Shown here: positions 47,191 to 54,886 of the stretch, piece by piece
How the letters are laid out: every line of letters begins with the position of its first letter
How positions within the stretch are numbered: position 1 is the first letter of the stretch
Origin: Christensenella sp964592155
Lineage (GTDB): Bacteria; Bacillota; Clostridia; Christensenellales; Christensenellaceae
Direction of reading: 5' to 3'
Length of the DNA: 54,886 nucleotides
NCBI GenBank assembly: GCA_964592155.1
Contig: CAZQDA010000007.1
Location: 1 to 54,886, forward strand
Made by a program: the position numbers and the translations under genes
The notes under the pieces: generated by a model
What the model saw: only the letters and a program-made list of their open reading frames with translations
Told to the model about the DNA's origin: nothing
The model's database searches: none

Positions 47191-47971
47191 AGTAAAAAAA
47201 GCGTTTGAAAAGGGCAAGGCGTTTATTCCGTTTATTACGGCGGGCGATCCCTGCCTTGCGCTCACAGAGCAGCTGATCCTCACGATGGCAAGGGAGGGCG
47301 CTGACCTGATTGAAATCGGCATTCCGTTCTCTGACCCTGTGGCGGAGGGGCCGGTGATCCAAAATGCGGATGCGCGCGCGCTTGCCGCGGGAACCAACAT
47401 GGACGGGATTTTTGAGATGGTGGAAACGGTACGCAGGGAAACGAATATCCCTTTGGCGTTTATGACCTACGTGAATCCGGTGTTTACCTATGGAACGGAG
47501 CGTTTTTTGCAGCGCAGCGCACAGCTGGGGGTCGACGCGCTGATTGTGCCGGATGTGCCGTTTGAGGAAAAGGAAGAATTGCAGCCGTTTTGCAGCCGTT
47601 ATGGGGTTGACCTCATTTCACTGATTGCGCCGACCTCAAAAGAGCGGATCAGAAGGATTGCAAAAGAGGCGGAAGGGTTTTTGTACTGCGTATCGTCATT
47701 GGGCGTGACGGGTATGCGCAGCGCGATTACGACCGACGTGGGAGAAATGATCCGGATTGTGCGGGAGGTAAGCGATATTCCGTGCGCGATCGGCTTTGGG
47801 ATCAGCACGCCGCAGCAGGCGGAGGAGATGGCGCGCAAGGCAGACGGGGCGATTGTGGGTAGCGCGATCGTGAAAATCGTCGCGGAGCATGGGCAAGACA
47901 GCGTGCCTTATGTGGCGGAATATGTACGCGGCATGGCGCGGGCGGTGCATGGGGTTTTGCAGGAGCTGTGA
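47183..47971 (+). CDS. trpA: Tryptophan synthase alpha subunit
   Basis: A 262-residue TIM barrel that cleaves indoleglycerol phosphate to indole and channels it to TrpB. It has FIPFITAGDPCL near 14-25, the catalytic Glu and Asp segment LIEIGIPFSDPVAEGPVIQNA near 46-66, and VSSLGVTG near 173 with GFGISTPQQA near 205 for phosphate binding. The start is ATG 47183 inside the 3' end of trpB, with GGGGGTG upstream; a frame extending to 47006 runs wholly through trpB and is rejected. It is the last trp gene. I saw no strong terminator directly after it. Confidence 0.95.
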   Translation: MTKVKKAFEKGKAFIPFITAGDPCLALTEQLILTMAREGADLIEIGIPFSDPVAEGPVIQNADARALAAGTNMDGIFEMVETVRRETNIPLAFMTYVNPVFTYGTERFLQRSAQLGVDALIVPDVPFEEKEELQPFCSRYGVDLISLIAPTSKERIRRIAKEAEGFLYCVSSLGVTGMRSAITTDVGEMIRIVREVSDIPCAIGFGISTPQQAEEMARKADGAIVGSAIVKIVAEHGQDSVPYVAEYVRGMARAVHGVLQEL

Positions 47972-48031
47972 ATCGGATTTCATGTGATTGTGCAGGGGAA
48001 TTGCGTTTTTGTGTGGAAGAGGAGCGGAGTA

Positions 48032-48040
48032 TGGTATAAT
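48032..48040 (+). promoter_or_regulatory. Extended -10 promoter of the dGTPase-like gene
   Basis: TGG-TATAAT (48032-48040), the same TATGGTATAAT arrangement as at 22208-22218. No good -35. Confidence 0.6.
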
Positions 48041-48061
48041 AAAGCCACAGAGGATGCAGAT

Positions 48062-49291
48062 ATGGAAAAGAAATATAGAGAGCTTGATCCCAAGGTGCAG
48101 GCAGCTGTGGTTGCCGACCTTCAAAAAAAACAAGAGCAACTGTGCGCGTTTGCCACGCGGGATAATCAATCCATGCGCAGGGAAAAAGAGGAGTTCCGCG
48201 TACAGCGGCCCAATTTTTCCAAGGACAGCGAGCGTATTTTGTATTGCCGTTTTTTTAACCGCTACGCGGACAAGACGCAGGTTTTTTCCCTCTATAAAAA
48301 CGACGACATCACGCGGCGGATTTTGCATGTGCAGCTCGTGTCGCGCATTGCGCGCAACATTGGACGGATGCTGAACCTAAACCTTGATCTTATAGAAGCG
48401 ATTGCGCTGGGGCACGATCTTGGACACACGCCGTTTGGGCACGCGGGAGAACGGTTTTTATCCGCGCTTTATTTTGCGCACACCGGCCGCTATTTTAATC
48501 ATAATGTACACAGCGCGCGCATACTTGACCGCGTGCTGTCCTTAAACATCAGCTTGCAGGTGCTGGACGGCATTCTGTGCCACAATGGGGAAAAAGTAAG
48601 CGGGGAATACCGTCCGCACAGCTATGGAACGGATGACCCCGGGACGGCGTTTTTGAGGTTTGGGCAAAAAATTGAGGAATGCTGCACGGATGAGAGCGCG
48701 GTGGGAAAACTTGTCCCTGCGACGCTGGAGGGCTGTGTGGTGCGGCTTTCTGATGTGATCGCCTACCTTGGCAAAGACAGGTTGGACGCGCAGACTTTGA
48801 AAATCGGCGGAAAACAGCATTTTTCAGAAAACAATGTTCTTGGCTCCACCAATTCGGAATTTATCAATAATCTGATTACAAATGTCGTTTCCAACAGCTA
48901 TGGAAAGGACTATATTAAGCTTGACGACGAGTATGCGCAGGCGCTTGCCTATGAAAAACAGGTGAATTTCCAGTTGATTTATGAGCCGCAGGACAAAAAC
49001 GAGCCATACCCGACCATCAAAAAAATGTTTGAGCGGGTTTATGAAAAGCTGCTAGGCGATTTTGAGGCAGGGGACGAAGCATCTCCTGTTTTCCGGCACC
49101 ATATCAACCATATCTACCGCGGATTTAAGCGCGCCGCGGGTCTGAAAGAGCAATATTTGCAGGAAGATCCAAATCAGGTTGTGGTGGATTATATTGCGAG
49201 CATGACGGATGATTATTTTATGGATTTGCACGAACATCTGTTTCCGGGGGTTTCCAAACTGGAATATATTTCCTATTTTTCAAAAAAATAA
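48062..49291 (+). CDS. Deoxyguanosinetriphosphate triphosphohydrolase family HD protein
   Basis: A 409-residue HD-domain phosphohydrolase of the dGTPase family, which splits dNTPs to nucleosides and triphosphate or acts as a housekeeping regulator of dNTP pools. His in HVQLVSRIARNIGR near 90, the HD motif in IALGHDLGHTPFGHAGE near 117-133, and Asp in CVVRLSDVIAYLGKDR near 225 make up the metal site; YCRFFNRYADKTQVF near 60-75 is family-typical. ATG 48062 is preceded by AGAGGA; the ATT/ATG-extended frame from 47984 runs through the promoter. It is monocistronic. Which dNTP it prefers is unknown. Confidence 0.9.
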   Translation: MEKKYRELDPKVQAAVVADLQKKQEQLCAFATRDNQSMRREKEEFRVQRPNFSKDSERILYCRFFNRYADKTQVFSLYKNDDITRRILHVQLVSRIARNIGRMLNLNLDLIEAIALGHDLGHTPFGHAGERFLSALYFAHTGRYFNHNVHSARILDRVLSLNISLQVLDGILCHNGEKVSGEYRPHSYGTDDPGTAFLRFGQKIEECCTDESAVGKLVPATLEGCVVRLSDVIAYLGKDRLDAQTLKIGGKQHFSENNVLGSTNSEFINNLITNVVSNSYGKDYIKLDDEYAQALAYEKQVNFQLIYEPQDKNEPYPTIKKMFERVYEKLLGDFEAGDEASPVFRHHINHIYRGFKRAAGLKEQYLQEDPNQVVVDYIASMTDDYFMDLHEHLFPGVSKLEYISYFSKK

Positions 49292-49547
49292 GCGCATAGC
49301 GCACTATTTTTCAATACGGACTTTCAAAATGGCCTTGCAAACAAACTACAGGATGAAAATTTTGCAAATTGAATTTTAAACGGGTCGGCGGCAGGAGAAT
49401 GCTGTATGGTGCCTGGGGTGTGTGACGCCGGTCATATGCCCGATTGTTTTTATGCCCAGCAGACGAAATTTTTCTCTTTTGGGAACCAAACGCTGCTTAA
49501 AATTGCTCTTATCTATGTCCGGACAATACTGACAGGAGGAAAAGCAA
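49292..49547 (+). other. Non-coding leader before the sigma-factor gene, possibly structured
   Basis: 256 bp without a convincing gene. A small GCGCATAGCGC dyad just after the dGTPase stop could weakly terminate. From about 49382 the sequence is more GC-rich and has complementary GGCG/CGCC and GGGT/GCCC segments, suggesting a folded leader, but no known riboswitch class is recognised. I see no clear sigma-A promoter. Confidence 0.35.
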
Positions 49548-50099
49548 GTGAAAGACATTTTATTGACCGCTGATTTGAGTATGCACTCAAATGACGCTGT
49601 GCCGGAAATGAGCGATGAAGCGTTTTTCATCAGTGAAACAGGCCGGTGCAAGTTTGATTTATACCGCGTTGCCTACAGTATTCTTCAAAACCATGCGGAT
49701 ACCGAGGACGCGCTCAGCAAGTGCATCATTTCAGCTTATACAAAATTATCTTCGCTGCGTTCCCGCAACAGCTTCAAGACGTGGATGATCAAAATACTCG
49801 TTCGGATATGCTATGCTATGAAACGTGAAAAAAAACGTTTTGTCTATGAAGAGGATATGGCAGGCGTTCCGGGTATACATGTCGATACCTTTCCGGAATT
49901 ATTTGGAACAGTCAATCGATTGCCGGATGAGTTTCGTGTTGTGATCGTCCTACATTATTATGAAGACATGAGCGTCAAAAAAATGGCGTCGGTTCTCAGG
50001 ATTCCACAGGGCACGGTGAAGTCCAGACTGTCGCGGGCGAAAGAGAAGCTAAGGGCGATGATGGAGCATGAGGGAGGTTTGGAACATGAACCAGTTTGA
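49548..50099 (+). CDS. ECF-type RNA polymerase sigma factor
   Basis: A 183-residue sigma-70 family factor with regions 2 and 4 only. Region 2 spans about 35-95 (YRVAYSILQNHADTEDALSKCIISAYTKLSSLRSRNSFKTWMIKILVRIC). Region 4 spans about 120-175 (LPDEFRVVIVLHYYEDMSVKKMASVLRIPQGTVKSRLSRAKEKLR), with the helix-turn-helix for -35 recognition. The start is GTG 49548 with AGGAGG 7 nt upstream. Its 3' end overlaps the next gene by 14 bp, the usual arrangement for a sigma/anti-sigma pair. The signal and regulon are unknown. Confidence 0.9.
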   Translation: MKDILLTADLSMHSNDAVPEMSDEAFFISETGRCKFDLYRVAYSILQNHADTEDALSKCIISAYTKLSSLRSRNSFKTWMIKILVRICYAMKREKKRFVYEEDMAGVPGIHVDTFPELFGTVNRLPDEFRVVIVLHYYEDMSVKKMASVLRIPQGTVKSRLSRAKEKLRAMMEHEGGLEHEPV

Positions 50100-51105
50100 T
50101 GAAAAAATAAAATGTATGGCAAAGCGGGAAGCATCTATCGCGCCAATCGGCGCAGAAGAGCGCATCAATCGCGTTCTTGCCGGTTTAAATCAGGAAACGA
50201 TCAAAAAACTCAGGCGGGCGTCGCTCAAAGGCGGGAAACTCGCGGCAGCCGTGGTTGCGGCCTGCCTGCTGATCGGCGGGACAGCATATGCGGCGGCGAA
50301 CTGGAAATCGTTTGACTGGCAGGGAAATGTTGTAAATACTGAGCCGGGGCCTGCCGGAGAAGGAGAAGCGGCAGCCTATGCAGGCGTGACCAGTGCGCCG
50401 AACGGCGCACAAAGTGCGGATGAAACGGAATTTTATGATCTGGATGCCATTTCAGAACGTTTGGCGGAGGATGAAGTGTTTCGTGTGGTCCAGGCTGGCA
50501 ATGCCGGACTGCAGTGGGTGGATAATAGTATTTGCATTTCTGATGTTTCTTCTCTGGAGAGATTGTTTGCAGAAACGGGATGCGCGCTTATGCTGCCCGC
50601 AGAAATTCCAAGTGGCTATGAATTCCAAACGTCCAGAGTATCCTTTTACTTGCCGGCGGACTATGCAGGACTGATTTCCGGCCCGACGAAAACGGAATCG
50701 TTAGGCAATGGCGCGATGCTGGAAATATTCAAGCTTCCGGATGGCTACCGAAATCATATTGCATCCGTGGCCATTGAATATCAAAATCAGGACGGTGAAT
50801 CGATTCGATACGATGCTTCGCTGATGGAAGGAACAATGGACTTTGGCGGATCGGAATCGGCACAGGCCGAAACGCAGCATAAAGAGGGATATACGAATCT
50901 ATTATACCTGAATGACACATCTGACGAGTTTGCTTACAGGTATCGGATGTACGCAAGGCAGGAGATACAAGCGACGCGGTATATGACTGTTTCTGAACTT
51001 GGTGCGGAGCCTGACGCCGATCGGTTTGGTTCTTATGATTCGATCGTTTATTCTGTCCAATCGACCGCGCTTGGCAAAGGTGATTTGCTGCCTATGTTAA
51101 GCTGA
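50086..51105 (+). CDS. Membrane-anchored protein, probable anti-sigma factor
   Basis: A 339-residue protein. A cytoplasmic N-terminal segment of about 50 residues (FDEKIKCMAKREASIAPIGAEERINRVLAGLNQETIKKLRRASLKG) is followed by one membrane helix (GGKLAAAVVAACLLIGGTAYAAA, about 51-73) and a large extracytoplasmic domain. The C-terminal part (VSSLERLFAETGCALMLPAEIPSGYEF, and TNLLYLNDTSDEFAYRYRMYARQEIQATRYMTVSELG) looks like DUF4367-type domains seen in sigma-linked membrane proteins. Overlap with the sigma factor suggests it sequesters that factor until an envelope signal arrives (inference). ATG 50086 lies 8 nt after GGGAGG; the ATG at 50068 is less well placed. No RsiW-type zinc-binding HxxxCxxC motif is visible. 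Confidence 0.75.
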   Translation: MNQFDEKIKCMAKREASIAPIGAEERINRVLAGLNQETIKKLRRASLKGGKLAAAVVAACLLIGGTAYAAANWKSFDWQGNVVNTEPGPAGEGEAAAYAGVTSAPNGAQSADETEFYDLDAISERLAEDEVFRVVQAGNAGLQWVDNSICISDVSSLERLFAETGCALMLPAEIPSGYEFQTSRVSFYLPADYAGLISGPTKTESLGNGAMLEIFKLPDGYRNHIASVAIEYQNQDGESIRYDASLMEGTMDFGGSESAQAETQHKEGYTNLLYLNDTSDEFAYRYRMYARQEIQATRYMTVSELGAEPDADRFGSYDSIVYSVQSTALGKGDLLPMLS

Positions 51106-51117
51106 AAAAACGCGGGG

Positions 51118-51141
51118 CAAAAGCAGACGGCTTTTGCTTTG
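51118..51141 (+). terminator. Probable terminator of the sigma/anti-sigma operon
   Basis: A GCAAAAGC / GGCTTTTGC stem with an AGAC loop, followed by a short T-rich tail. Confidence 0.55.
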
Positions 51142-51352
51142 CACAAAAAAGAGGAAAACACATCATTTGCAGGACGACGATTCGATCAAAAGTGAAAATA
51201 GATTTCCTCTGCCCGAAAAAAGATTAAAAAATAGAGCAAAGGGCTGTTTATGCTGTGCATGGATTGTTTATTAAAAGACCATGCGGTGAAAACCGGAGGG
51301 GAGCCGATGCGTTCCCGATCAAAATATTTATGAAATTTTAGGGGTGATTGCC

Positions 51353-51727
51353 ATGAAAGAAAAAGCAGTATTTTACAGATGTGAATTGTGCGGAAACATT
51401 GTCGGCCTTGTGAAGGATGGCGGCGGCGAGCTTGTCTGCTGCGGAAAGCCGATGGTAAAGCTGGTACCGAACACGACGGACGCTGCGCAGGAAAAGCATG
51501 TGCCGGTTTTTGAAAAGAACGGAAACAAGCTGCACGTACAGGTGGGCAGTGTGGAGCATCCGATGACGGATGAGCATTATATTGAATGGATCGCGGTGGA
51601 AACGCCGAACCTGATGCAGCGCCATGTGCTGAATCCGGGTGAGCATCCGATTGTTGACTTCAATATCGATTCCGATGAGTTCGAAGTGTTTGCGTATTGC
51701 AATCTGCACGGGTTGTGGAAAGCATAA
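51353..51727 (+). CDS. dfx: Desulfoferrodoxin (superoxide reductase, two-iron type)
   Basis: A 124-residue enzyme that reduces superoxide to hydrogen peroxide in anaerobes. The N-terminal desulforedoxin domain has a Fe(Cys)4 site from CELCG (about 10-14) and CCGKP (about 29-33). The catalytic Fe(His)4Cys site uses His in EKHVPV near 48, His in VEHPMTDEHYIEW near 68-75, and CNLHGLW near 115-121. GGGGTG lies before ATG 51353; the frame extends 3 codons further to a non-standard codon. It is monocistronic with a strong terminator. With the rubrerythrin at 25516 it completes a superoxide-to-water route. Confidence 0.95.
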   Translation: MKEKAVFYRCELCGNIVGLVKDGGGELVCCGKPMVKLVPNTTDAAQEKHVPVFEKNGNKLHVQVGSVEHPMTDEHYIEWIAVETPNLMQRHVLNPGEHPIVDFNIDSDEFEVFAYCNLHGLWKA

Positions 51728-51766
51728 TGCGAGTCTGAAAAGAGAATACTAAAAAGCAAAGGAATG

Positions 51767-51801
51767 GGGTTGTCTCGATTTTTGTGAGACAGCCCTTTTT
51801 T
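51767..51801 (+). terminator. Terminator of the desulfoferrodoxin gene
   Basis: A GGGTTGTCTC / GAGACAGCCC stem (one wobble), a 9-nt loop and a T run. Confidence 0.9.
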
Positions 51802-51858
51802 ATTGCCTATTTTTGCCAATATTATGCCACGAAAAATCGAAACCTCGAAAATTGTCAA

Positions 51859-51981
51859 TTTTGTGACCGTTTTTGTGACCAGAAAGAAGTAAGATATAAG
51901 TGAAAAGTTATGTTTAGATTAAGAATATGTTAAAGCAGTGGAGCAGACACATAATAAATACTATACAAACAATATATTGTT
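51859..51981. promoter_or_regulatory. Non-coding upstream region of the large surface protein gene
   Basis: Between the desulfoferrodoxin terminator and the surface-protein start (51802-52056) I see no gene. It holds two copies of TTTTGTGACC 12 bp apart (51859-51868 and 51871-51880) and a perfect 14-bp palindrome AACAATATATTGTT (51968-51981). Either may bind a regulator. No sigma-A promoter with both hexamers at standard spacing is evident. Confidence 0.4.
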
Positions 51982-52056
51982 CACAAAAATTGTTTTATAA
52001 ATGTGAAGTTTTTGAAGGTTTTCTATGGAAAACGGTGCGAGGGGGAGTTAGTGAAG

Positions 52057-54886
52057 ATGGAAGCAAAGAGAGTAGCAAAGAAAACAAGGTTTCGGCTTAG
52101 AGCCAAAGGAATCCGCAGATTCGTCGGATTGATCGTGGTTGTGGCTCTGGTGCTTACGATGATGTCAAGCGTGGCATTTGCGCAGGACGCATCGCAGATT
52201 CCGGACGATATGGCGAGTGTGGAACAGATATCGGGGGATGAAGGCGGCACGCAAGAAGCAATCACCCAATATAAGGTGAAGCTTATTTTTGGGGAAAATA
52301 CTGCGGAAGCGTCGATTCCGGCGGAAGGAAAGCTGTCAGAGGATCAGATTCCCGCGGTGGAAAATCTGGAGTGCTGGAAGGATGAAGCAGGAAAAGAATA
52401 TTCTTCAGCAGAACTGCTTGATGTTGCAATTACGCAGGAAAAAACCTTTACAGCGGTGACAAAAGCGCCTGAGGCGGCTGCGACTCCTGAGGCTGCGGCA
52501 AGTCCTGAGGTCGCGGAGAGTCCTGAGTTCAGGTTTGCGGAGGCGGATAGCTTCTCGATGCAGGGGAGATCCTCAAATGGGCTTGGATCGCTAAAAGTGG
52601 TTTATAGTGGGGATGCGTACGTACAAGCGCCGACAGATAATGCAAGGTATCGTATAGGGCAGGAAGCGACTGTGCTGGATGCCCTGAACGCCGACGCGCA
52701 CGATAATAGCGAGCACAGGTTCATCGGGTGGTCTACGGATAATAATGTCATCGTGAATAACGATGGTCAACTCCAGAAATTGATTAATGCAGGAAAATTC
52801 TATCAAGCAGGCGACAAGGTCAGGTTTACCAAATGGTCGGATATTGCGCTGTATCCTGTTTACTCAAAGGTAGACGCGCCTGAGCCAGAGCAAACGACAG
52901 CGAAATGCACATTTTATATCACGATGAAGGAAATTGGCGTCGATGTGGATACAACGGCCCCTACGCCGATCGACTATTACGCAATGGCGGGAAGAGCCAA
53001 TCAGGGTACGCTGCTTGTGCCAAAGAATTTGGATGCAAACGGCGGCATGAAAATTTCCCTTGACCTGTATAACGGCGATACGCTGATTACAGGCGGCAAG
53101 CCAAGTGCGGCACAAATCGGTGCTGCGCTCGACAGGCTGGAAGAAATTATAAAGAGCAAGACGGGCAGAACGGTGAATTTTGCGTCGGATACGCAAATCT
53201 ATTGGAACGTTCTGAAATATGATGCGTCGGACGGTTGGCATGTGGACGGATATGTGCTTGATTCGGCATCGGTACAGAACTATAACGCTACCTATCAATA
53301 TGGAGTGGTGCGGGAAGCGGATATCTTGGACAGCAGCAAGCCGGAGTACAATCCATGGCCTTTAAAAGCGGGCAGCGACGTTCCCCTGCCGCAGCTTAGC
53401 GCGGAGGAGTATAATTTTCTGGGATGGGAGTATGATGGAAAAACCTATCAGAAGGCCGGTGATTTAAAAATGCCGGCAAAGCCCATTACGCTTGTCGCCC
53501 AATGGGAAGAGAAAGCAAAGATTGAAATCACAGCGGTCAGCAAAACGGGAGCTGACGCGCATATCTATGATGGAAAAGCGTTTACAGCCGTTGGCGGTCA
53601 GGTGACGGCTGGTGTGCTCAAACAGGGTGATGAACTGAATGTGACGAAGATGACCGACAGCAGCGCGATCACAGATGCGGGAACGGTAGCAAATCAGATT
53701 GAGAACTATCAGATCTTGCGCAACGGCGCGACGGATGTGACGGAAGAGTATAAGGTTGTCAAGAAAAATGCAGGCACGCTGGAAGTGAAGCCGAAACAGG
53801 CGAGCATGACCGTGCAAATGGACGCTGCAACCAAAAAGGTTGGACAGGCTGACCCCGGCTATTCTGTCGTGCCTGATGGCTTTGTAAAGCCGGCGGACGT
53901 GCCGGTGGCAGGGCAGTATACCACTTCGCGCAGCGAGGGGGAAGAGGTTGGCACTGTGACGGTGGCGATTGCAAACAAGCTTGCAGCCGAGGGCGGATAT
54001 GACAACAAAAATTATGAAGTCTCGTGGAATGCGGGAACATTCGACATTCTGGCAAACGAGGCGGTCTCTTTAAAAGTAACCGCCAATTCGAAAGAAACGA
54101 CATACAACGGCGAGGAGCAAAAAGCAGAGGGCTTCACGGCAACGAATGCAAGCGGAGGCAGCCTGCCGCAAGGGTTCTTTGTGACGGCAGAGACTTCAAA
54201 TCCCGCGCAAAAAGATGTGACGCAGTCGCCGGTTGAAAACAAGCTGAGCAATGTGCGTGTGTATTATTTCCCGCAGGGCGAGTCGGCGTTTAACGAAGCC
54301 GACGCAGCGACACGTGCCAAGTATGAGGTTACGCAGAACATCACGCTGACCACTGTGAATGGAAAACTGAACATTACACCGGCAAAGGCAACGGTGATTG
54401 CACAGCCGAGCGGCAAAGCGGTCGATGGGGCGGAACCGGACCTGAACGCGGACGGAAGCGTGAAGTATGAAGGATTCTTTAACGACGAGCAGCCGAAGCT
54501 GGGCACGCAGGGCGATTTCACGCTGGAAAGAGCGCCGGGCAACACTGTAAATGAAAAATATGCGATTGGTTTTGTCTACCCGAATAATGAGGAATACACA
54601 GATAATAACTATGACATAGAATGGCAGACGGGATTGTTTACCATTTATCCAAATGAGATTGCCGCGGCGGATTTGTCTGTAGAAAGCGACACAAAGATGT
54701 ATGGCACGGGCGACCCGACGTACAAGATCAAAGGACTGCCGGCGCACTTTGTGGCAGGCAAGGACTACGAGGTTGAATTTGAGCGGGAAATCGCGCCTTT
54801 TGCCGATAAAGAGGCTGTAAATACCTATCCAGTCAAGGTAACAGCGTTAACGCTGCTCAATCAGGACTATACCCTGACAGGAGAGA
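52057..54886 (+). CDS. Large secreted cell-surface protein with InlB-type and MBG-type repeats (3' end outside the window)
   Basis: An open frame of 943 codons without a stop. Residues 1-46 form an extended signal peptide: a basic stretch KRVAKKTRFRLRAKGIRR, then a hydrophobic core ending at SSVAFAQ. A first domain has KVKLIFGENTAEASIPAEGKL and ends in a PEAAA-type linker made of 18-bp DNA repeats (52468-52527). A middle region carries a Listeria-Bacteroides (InlB B-repeat) unit near 452-490: NFLGWEYDG, then MPAKPITLVAQWEE. From about 490 repeating MBG-like domains follow (ITAVSKTGADAHIYDGKAF; LKVTANSKETTYNGEEQ; LSVESDTKMYGTGDPTYKI). ATG 52057 follows GGGGGAG by 9 nt; GTG 52051 is too close. 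A role in adhesion is likely. The sorting signal would lie beyond the window. Confidence 0.88.
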   Translation, partial: MEAKRVAKKTRFRLRAKGIRRFVGLIVVVALVLTMMSSVAFAQDASQIPDDMASVEQISGDEGGTQEAITQYKVKLIFGENTAEASIPAEGKLSEDQIPAVENLECWKDEAGKEYSSAELLDVAITQEKTFTAVTKAPEAAATPEAAASPEVAESPEFRFAEADSFSMQGRSSNGLGSLKVVYSGDAYVQAPTDNARYRIGQEATVLDALNADAHDNSEHRFIGWSTDNNVIVNNDGQLQKLINAGKFYQAGDKVRFTKWSDIALYPVYSKVDAPEPEQTTAKCTFYITMKEIGVDVDTTAPTPIDYYAMAGRANQGTLLVPKNLDANGGMKISLDLYNGDTLITGGKPSAAQIGAALDRLEEIIKSKTGRTVNFASDTQIYWNVLKYDASDGWHVDGYVLDSASVQNYNATYQYGVVREADILDSSKPEYNPWPLKAGSDVPLPQLSAEEYNFLGWEYDGKTYQKAGDLKMPAKPITLVAQWEEKAKIEITAVSKTGADAHIYDGKAFTAVGGQVTAGVLKQGDELNVTKMTDSSAITDAGTVANQIENYQILRNGATDVTEEYKVVKKNAGTLEVKPKQASMTVQMDAATKKVGQADPGYSVVPDGFVKPADVPVAGQYTTSRSEGEEVGTVTVAIANKLAAEGGYDNKNYEVSWNAGTFDILANEAVSLKVTANSKETTYNGEEQKAEGFTATNASGGSLPQGFFVTAETSNPAQKDVTQSPVENKLSNVRVYYFPQGESAFNEADAATRAKYEVTQNITLTTVNGKLNITPAKATVIAQPSGKAVDGAEPDLNADGSVKYEGFFNDEQPKLGTQGDFTLERAPGNTVNEKYAIGFVYPNNEEYTDNNYDIEWQTGLFTIYPNEIAAADLSVESDTKMYGTGDPTYKIKGLPAHFVAGKDYEVEFEREIAPFADKEAVNTYPVKVTALTLLNQDYTLTGE
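52468..52527 (+). repeat. Four tandem 18-bp repeats in the surface-protein gene
   Basis: CCTGAG recurs at 52468, 52486, 52504 and 52522, coding for a PE(A/V)A(A/E)(T/S) linker. In-frame copy-number change would alter linker length without a frameshift. Confidence 0.8.

Noticed and set aside
46429..47400. 323-codon minus-strand frame opposite trpB/trpA
   Set aside because: Antisense shadow; low-complexity translation with no motifs.
49376..49547. Known riboswitch before the sigma factor
   Set aside because: No signature of a known class was recognised; only scattered complementary segments are visible, so it is listed as an unresolved leader.
1..54886. tRNA, rRNA, CRISPR, insertion sequence or prophage
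   Set aside because: No tRNA T-loop with cloverleaf, no rRNA-like stretch, no regularly spaced repeats with spacers, and no transposase, integrase or structural phage proteins were found.

Overview
The window looks like a chromosome segment of an anaerobic, low-to-mid-GC Bacillota (Clostridia). The evidence is: sigma-A type promoters and AGGAGG ribosome sites throughout, intrinsic terminators after most units, a T-box riboswitch on a trp operon, a monomeric [FeFe] hydrogenase, a reverse-type rubrerythrin and a desulfoferrodoxin. The gcg/cgc-rich codon use and gene content would fit the Christensenellales, but that placement is a guess. I saw no rRNA, tRNA, CRISPR array, insertion sequence or phage genes.

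Layout. 1-3300: a DUF3788 protein, a lipoprotein, a short-chain dehydrogenase and a LacI-type repressor. 3280-5330: a mannose-6-phosphate-isomerase-like enzyme whose promoter is bracketed by CCGG-centred operators that also sit in front of the repressor. 5378-9506 (minus): a surface-glycan block (GT2, DUF2304, GT2, DUF2142). 9789-14100: adenine deaminase, the [FeFe] hydrogenase (with a palindrome over its -10 box) and a GIY-YIG/DUF6530 pair. 14220-20806: a cold-shock protein with a structured leader, an osmoprotectant ABC transporter, a VOC protein, an orphan winged-helix protein and an aldehyde/alcohol dehydrogenase pair. 20892-25294: a DUF4349 lipoprotein divergent from a two-component system. 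25516-26055: rubrerythrin.

26161-34227 is a carbohydrate-type catabolic locus: a LacI regulator with its palindromic operator, a GATase-like protein carrying a second copy of that operator inside its coding sequence, an Rbs-type ABC transporter, an M20 amidohydrolase and a ribokinase-family kinase. The M20 enzyme suggests the substrate is an acylated or amide-linked sugar compound rather than free ribose. 34400-36936 (minus) holds an RNA/DNA-methyltransferase-like protein overlapping murG. 37145-38677 holds a BFD-like [2Fe-2S] protein and a UgtP-like glycolipid glucosyltransferase. 38934-41072 is a radical SAM / DUF4130 nucleic-acid repair pair. 41144-47971 is a complete trp operon (trpE, fused trpGD, trpC, trpF, trpB, trpA) behind a consensus promoter and a T-box with a TGG specifier.

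48062-49291 is a dGTPase-like HD hydrolase. 49548-51105 is an ECF-type sigma factor overlapping its putative membrane anti-sigma factor. 51353-51727 is desulfoferrodoxin. From 52057 to the window end is the N-terminal part of a very large secreted surface protein with InlB-type and MBG-type repeats. Where the longest reading frame begins upstream of a well-placed ribosome site, I chose the internal start; each such choice is stated.
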